Assembly (NCBI RefSeq): GCF_024733845.1
Contig: NZ_JANRHG010000002.1
Span: 62,001-126,000 of the forward strand
Length of the DNA: 64,000 nt
Source: Neomoorella sulfitireducens
GTDB lineage: Bacteria; Bacillota; DSM-521; Neomoorellales; Neomoorellaceae
Direction: 5' to 3'
Below, one piece after another: positions 60,250 through 64,000 of this stretch (its first letter is position 1; the number at the start of each line of letters is the position of its first letter). Position numbers and translations under genes: made by a program. The notes under the pieces are model-generated. The model made no database searches. It saw nothing but the letters and a program-made list of their open reading frames with translations, and was not told the DNA's origin.

Positions 60250-61323
60250 CTAGCAGTATACTTTGGCCTGCTCCTCACCGGTTAATACCCGGTAGCACCC
60301 TGAAGCCAGGGCTTCCAGTTCAAAAGCACCAGGGTATACTTGTACAGGGGCGATAAATGATACTCTCTCAATAATCCATCCCGTCAACAGCTTGGAGTGG
60401 GCCAGTCCTCCTGTTATCGCTATCCTGTCCACTTTACCTTTTACTACCGTAGCCAGTTCCCCGATTGCCTTGGCTATCTGGTAAGCCATTGCCTGATATA
60501 CCAAACAGGCGTAATCATCGCCGTTTTTTATCCTTTCTTCTATTTCCGGGGCATTGCTTGTACCCAGATAGGCGATCAGGCCCCCGCGTCCCCTCAGTTT
60601 CTTACGCATGGTTTGATGGTCGTACTGGCCGCTGTAACAAAGATCTATTAATATGCGGCATGGTACACGGCCGGCCCTCTCCGGGGAAAAAGGCCCCTCA
60701 TCATCAGAAACTACATCGATAATCCTCCCGCCCGAATGGATGGTGATAGTAATACCTCCACCTAAATGGGCCACGATAACGTTTACATCCCTGTACTCTT
60801 TATTGAGGCTACCGGCCACCTTCCTGGCTACTACCCGGCTGTTCAACACGTGGCTCAGGCTGGGGCGTTCTATCTCCGGCATTCCTGATATACGGGCTAT
60901 TTCGTCCATTTCGTCTGTCGAGACGGCGTCATAGATCATGGCCGGGATCCCCAGGGGTGCGGCAATTTCATAAGCGATCAGGGCTGCCAGGTTAGAAGCA
61001 TGTTCCGGTATCTTATCTGATCGCAGTACTTCAAGCATTCTGGCATTAACTGTATAAGCGCCCCCGGCTACCGGCGGGAGGGCCCCGCCCCGGGCGGCAA
61101 TAGCCGATAGTTCTTTCACCTCAAAGTTATGCTCCGCCAGGACCTGTAATATCGTGTTCTTGCGGAATTCTATCTGGTCAATTACCCTCGGGAACCTGGC
61201 CAGTTCCTGAGCCGGGTGCTCGATCTCCCTGCGGAAAATTTCATTTTCGTTTTCAAACAGGCCGATCTTGGTAGAAGTCGAGCCTGGATTTATCACCAGA
61301 ATCTTATATATCTTTTGGGTCAC
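60250..61323 (-). CDS. buk: Butyrate kinase
   Basis: 357 residues of the ASKHA acetate/butyrate kinase family: ILVINPGSTSTKIGLF (8-23) phosphate-binding start, VNARMLEVLRSDKIPEHASNL, VAHLGGGITITIHSGGRIIDV and DRIAITGGLAHS. It makes ATP from butyryl-phosphate (or another acyl-phosphate). It lies 9 bp after the phosphate acyltransferase gene, the standard ptb-buk pair. GTG start with GGAGG about 12 bases upstream. Confidence 0.92.
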   Translation of the reverse strand: MTQKIYKILVINPGSTSTKIGLFENENEIFRREIEHPAQELARFPRVIDQIEFRKNTILQVLAEHNFEVKELSAIAARGGALPPVAGGAYTVNARMLEVLRSDKIPEHASNLAALIAYEIAAPLGIPAMIYDAVSTDEMDEIARISGMPEIERPSLSHVLNSRVVARKVAGSLNKEYRDVNVIVAHLGGGITITIHSGGRIIDVVSDDEGPFSPERAGRVPCRILIDLCYSGQYDHQTMRKKLRGRGGLIAYLGTSNAPEIEERIKNGDDYACLVYQAMAYQIAKAIGELATVVKGKVDRIAITGGLAHSKLLTGWIIERVSFIAPVQVYPGAFELEALASGCYRVLTGEEQAKVYC

Positions 61324-61332
61324 GCCAGTTGT

Positions 61333-62244
61333 CTACCTCCTTGCCTGCATAAGGGCGGCTAAAGCCAGGGCCAGGTATTTCTCTTCATGGGAGGCCGAAC
61401 GGGATTGGATTACCAGGGGCACCCTGGCGCCAACAACGACTCCTGCCGTTTTGGCACCACAAAATTGTATTAAAGCTTTGGCCAGCATGTTGCCGGCTAC
61501 AATTTCGGGGACAACCATAATGTCTACATCTCCGGCGACCTCGCTCTCAAAACCCTTAATCCTGGCGGCCTCTTTGCTGACGGCCAGATCCAACGATATA
61601 GGACCTTCGACGATGCAGCCTTGAATTAATCCCTGCTTATTCCATTCTTTCAGGGTGGCTGCGTCTATCGTCTCCGGCATTTTGGGATTTACTTCTTCTA
61701 CCGCAGCCATTAAGCCTACCTTGGGATTGCTTATCCCCAGTGAGTGAAATACATCTACCGCGTTGGCTATTAGTTCCTTTTTCTGTTCTAACGTCGGGTA
61801 GGTCACTATGCCAACGTCGGTAATAGCAAATAATTTATGGTAGGCCGGTACTTCCATAAGAGCTACCAGGGATATAAGCCGTCCCGTCCTTAGATCGCTT
61901 TCCTTATCCAGCAGCACTTTCATTAAGGCACCCGTCTGAATCTTGCCCTTCATAATGCAGTCCGCCTGGCCTCTATTTACCATCCGGGCCGCTTCCCTGG
62001 CCCCCTCTTCAGGACTAGAGACCGCTATGATTTCAAAATCCCTTTCTTTTTGTCCATATGTTTCTAGTACCTTTTCAATCTCTATCCTGTTACCCAATAA
62101 AACGGGATGAATAAGGCCATCCTGCCAGGCGTTTATAACGGCATGCAAGGTATGGTCGTCTTCCGCCCCTACTACGGCAACTCTTCGCTTTTCCTTGTCT
62201 GCTTTTAGAGTATCAAGTATTTCTTGAAATCGCTTTACAACCAT
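61333..62244 (-). CDS. ptb: Phosphate butyryltransferase (phosphate acyltransferase family)
   Basis: About 303 residues of the Pta/Ptb fold: KRRVAVVGAEDDHTLHAVINAW, ADCIMKGKIQTGALMKVLLDKE and DIMVVPEIVAGNMLAKALIQF. It converts butyryl-CoA and phosphate to butyryl-phosphate, feeding butyrate kinase. Substrate could also be another short acyl-CoA. ATG 62244 has GGAAGG 8 bases upstream; a GTG three codons earlier is less well placed. Confidence 0.88.
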   Translation of the reverse strand: MVVKRFQEILDTLKADKEKRRVAVVGAEDDHTLHAVINAWQDGLIHPVLLGNRIEIEKVLETYGQKERDFEIIAVSSPEEGAREAARMVNRGQADCIMKGKIQTGALMKVLLDKESDLRTGRLISLVALMEVPAYHKLFAITDVGIVTYPTLEQKKELIANAVDVFHSLGISNPKVGLMAAVEEVNPKMPETIDAATLKEWNKQGLIQGCIVEGPISLDLAVSKEAARIKGFESEVAGDVDIMVVPEIVAGNMLAKALIQFCGAKTAGVVVGARVPLVIQSRSASHEEKYLALALAALMQARR

Positions 62245-62343
62245 TTCCGGCACCTTCCGTTGCTATAAATAGGCAATTATTTCCCTTATTTCTCTATCTT
62301 GCCTTTTTATAAACTGTTTCGTTTCTCTTTTGGAGCCGGGGTT

Positions 62344-63123
62344 CTACATAGAAGCCGTTGTTCCCCCGTCAACGACAATGTATTGCCCGGTAATAAAATC
62401 AGAGGCAGCAGAACTTAGCAGCACAATCACGCCTTTCAGGTCATTTTCGCCGCCAAACCTTTTAAGCGGTATTCTATCCTGTAAAACCTCCCGGTTCTTA
62501 TTTAAAGCTTTTTCGCTCATGTGGGTTGGAAACCAGCCGGGGCATATGGCGTTAACATAGATACCGTAACGCGCCCATTTTACGGCCAGGTCTCTGGTCA
62601 GGGTTATCACGGCGCCTTTACTGGTGCTGTAGGCTATGGCGTCGACGAATTCCGGTTTATCCCCGAGCAGGCCACCGATTGAAGCAATATTTATTATCTT
62701 ACCGCCTCCCTGCTCTTTCATCACCCGGGCAGTAAGCATCGACAGGTAAAAAAGCCCGGTAACATTCGTTTCCATAACCTGGTGCCATTTGTCCATGGGG
62801 TAGTTCAAAGAATCGGCACCCCAGCTCATACCGGCATTGTTTACCAGGATATCTATACGGCCGAAATGGTCAGCAGCTTTTTTCACCAGGTTCTCACAAT
62901 CTTCAGGTTTGCTTACGTCGCATGCTACTGCCAGGGTGCGGACGCCATATTTATCTTCAAGTTGTTTGCCCATATCAAGGCAGCGCTCGATTTTCCTGGC
63001 AGCAATTACTATATCGGCCCCTGCTTCAGCCAGGGCTTCTGAAATCTGGACGCCTATACCCGCCGCGCCGCCGGTAACGATTGCCGTTTTTCCCGCCAGG
63101 GAAAACAACTCGCGAATATGCAA
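62344..63123 (-). CDS. Short-chain dehydrogenase/reductase
   Basis: 259 residues of the classical SDR family. NAD(P) motif TGGAAGIG (17-24), NNAG, catalytic Ser in IINIASIGG, and YSTSK with the Tyr-Lys pair. The length and the ending GQYIVVDGGTTASM fit hydroxyacid/3-oxoacyl or gluconate dehydrogenases; in this cluster a 3- or 4-hydroxybutyrate dehydrogenase role is possible. TTG start with GGAGGGGG 7 bases upstream. Confidence 0.87.
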   Translation of the reverse strand: MHIRELFSLAGKTAIVTGGAAGIGVQISEALAEAGADIVIAARKIERCLDMGKQLEDKYGVRTLAVACDVSKPEDCENLVKKAADHFGRIDILVNNAGMSWGADSLNYPMDKWHQVMETNVTGLFYLSMLTARVMKEQGGGKIINIASIGGLLGDKPEFVDAIAYSTSKGAVITLTRDLAVKWARYGIYVNAICPGWFPTHMSEKALNKNREVLQDRIPLKRFGGENDLKGVIVLLSSAASDFITGQYIVVDGGTTASM

Positions 63124-63197
63124 GGTTAAGCCCCCTCCTACTAATAGAATTTTTCTACCGGGATGCCGGCAGGTGGACCGGCATCCCGGTATGGTAA

Positions 63198-63998
63198 CTA
63201 TTTCTTTTTCATTTGTTCAAATCGCTTCATAATTTCCCTCGGCGTCACGGTCGGCCGTTCATAGCGCGGCAGTTCCTGGGTTATGCCGGCCAGGTACTTG
63301 GCAATATCCTTAAGGCTTTCAAGATCATAACGGGACATCATGGTTATAGTCTCCATCTGGGGTGAGCCACCGCCGTGCAGGCCGGCTATAATCTGTGCCG
63401 CGCCAAAGTGAGAACACAGGTGCTCCTGGATCATTCGCAGGGTACGGTGGGTTTCCTCGGCAGTATATTTAGGGTTCCTCATGATATACTTGTTTGCCAG
63501 TTCCCTTGTCTCTTCGGCAAAAAACTCCTCTTCCAGTGGCAGGGTCGCGCTCAGGCCACCGGCCAGGTCGGCAAGGGTTTTATATTCCTCATAGATGTTT
63601 TTCCCTGCCAGGCGCCTGCCGGCGTTGGTCAGGATTTCGTCAGGTACATAGGCCCCGCTGGCGGACTTAACCGCGCGGTATGCCGAGGCCTGCCCGGCTG
63701 CAAAAACCAGCTCGGCGGTGGCAATAATATCGCATATTTTCTCCTTGACGTGATCTTCTTTTTCGATGCCGTTGACGTCCGCTACGAGGGCCGCCTGGCT
63801 GGCTATCACTTCGGAAACTGCGGTCTTGCAGCCGGTATAGGAATGGCGGTGGAAATGGGCAAACATCAAGGCAAGATAACCGGCATACGGTACAGCTCCT
63901 GGATTTTCCTTGCCGTTCATGAAAATCCTTTCATTTGGTACAAAAACGTCGTCGAAAACGGTCATGGACTCTACATCGCCGACTTCACCGATAGGCGA
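63198..63998 (-). CDS. 4-hydroxybutyryl-CoA dehydratase/4-hydroxyphenylacetate hydroxylase family (partial, N-terminus outside)
   Basis: The last 267 or so codons of a FAD/[4Fe-4S] dehydratase-type enzyme; the frame is still open at the right edge. SMTVFDDVFVPNERIF is the typical segment, followed by HFHRHSYTGCKTAVSEVIASQAALVADVNG with a cluster-ligand-type H and C, and HFGAAQIIAGLHGGGSPQMETI. AbfD-like enzymes dehydrate 4-hydroxybutyryl-CoA to crotonyl-CoA; the hydroxylase branch is an alternative. It is upstream-most in this minus-strand cluster. Confidence 0.85.
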   Translation of the reverse strand, partial: SPIGEVGDVESMTVFDDVFVPNERIFMNGKENPGAVPYAGYLALMFAHFHRHSYTGCKTAVSEVIASQAALVADVNGIEKEDHVKEKICDIIATAELVFAAGQASAYRAVKSASGAYVPDEILTNAGRRLAGKNIYEEYKTLADLAGGLSATLPLEEEFFAEETRELANKYIMRNPKYTAEETHRTLRMIQEHLCSHFGAAQIIAGLHGGGSPQMETITMMSRYDLESLKDIAKYLAGITQELPRYERPTVTPREIMKRFEQMKKK

Positions 63999-64000
63999 TT

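Overview
The window looks like chromosome of a spore-forming, anaerobic, probably thermophilic Firmicute close to the Moorella/Thermoanaerobacterales acetogens. This is inferred from gene content: spmAB, gerW, spoVAC-AD-AEB-AF, cotJABC, three acyl-CoA dehydratase-activator-type genes, and an acyl-CoA/butyrate-type fermentation cluster. No rRNA, tRNA or CRISPR array was recognised.

Region 1 (1-25 kb) is an ordinary core chromosome. It holds ogt, spmA/spmB, gerW, scpA/scpB, trpS, an M50 protease, a CCA-adding-type enzyme and lysA. Trehalose synthesis genes otsA-otsB follow under a c-di-AMP riboswitch, then galU. Next come a spoVA operon that runs into dehydratase-activator genes, a GH15 glucan/trehalose hydrolase, UPF0210/ACT genes, and remnants of a DMSO-reductase-type system (torD, a ferredoxin-like protein, and a catalytic subunit cut to its Tat leader).

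Region 2 (25.7-44.7 kb) is an accessory island bounded by two copies of cotJC, one complete and one lacking its 5' end. It contains an IS remnant, an MNT/HEPN pair, a Toprim primase-like gene, an ArdC-like antirestriction pseudogene, hairpin-rich DNA, a methyltransferase remnant, a ParM-like actin, and a damaged Tad pilus locus. The Tad locus includes a CpaB-TadB fusion and a PKD adhesin-like gene broken by frameshifts. Together these suggest a decaying integrated plasmid or conjugative element. Near its right end is a DUF5714 gene that reads as a selenoprotein, with an in-frame UGA followed by a SECIS-like hairpin. After it come a PIN fragment, nadE and a LysM gene.

Region 3 (44.8-56.1 kb) is the most unusual part: a fluoride-responsive cluster. 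Three clear fluoride riboswitches and one divergent candidate precede a fluC pair, a DUF190 gene, a dynamin-like GTPase, and an operon of a 38-codon membrane peptide, an MFS transporter and two MutS-family ATPases. Next to it a yybP-ykoY (Mn2+) riboswitch precedes a P-type cation ATPase whose last helices are lost to a frameshift. The suggested logic is to export fluoride and protect membrane, DNA and metal balance when fluoride enters.

Region 4 (56.1-64 kb) is a carbon-metabolism cluster on the minus strand: a DASS anion transporter, CoA-transferase subunits A and B, thiolase, butyrate kinase, a phosphate acyltransferase, an SDR and a 4-hydroxybutyryl-CoA dehydratase-family enzyme. It fits conversion of 4-hydroxybutyrate or related acyl-CoA compounds with ATP gain.

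All frameshifts found can be repaired by adding single bases. They may be real decay or partly assembly error, and raw reads would decide.
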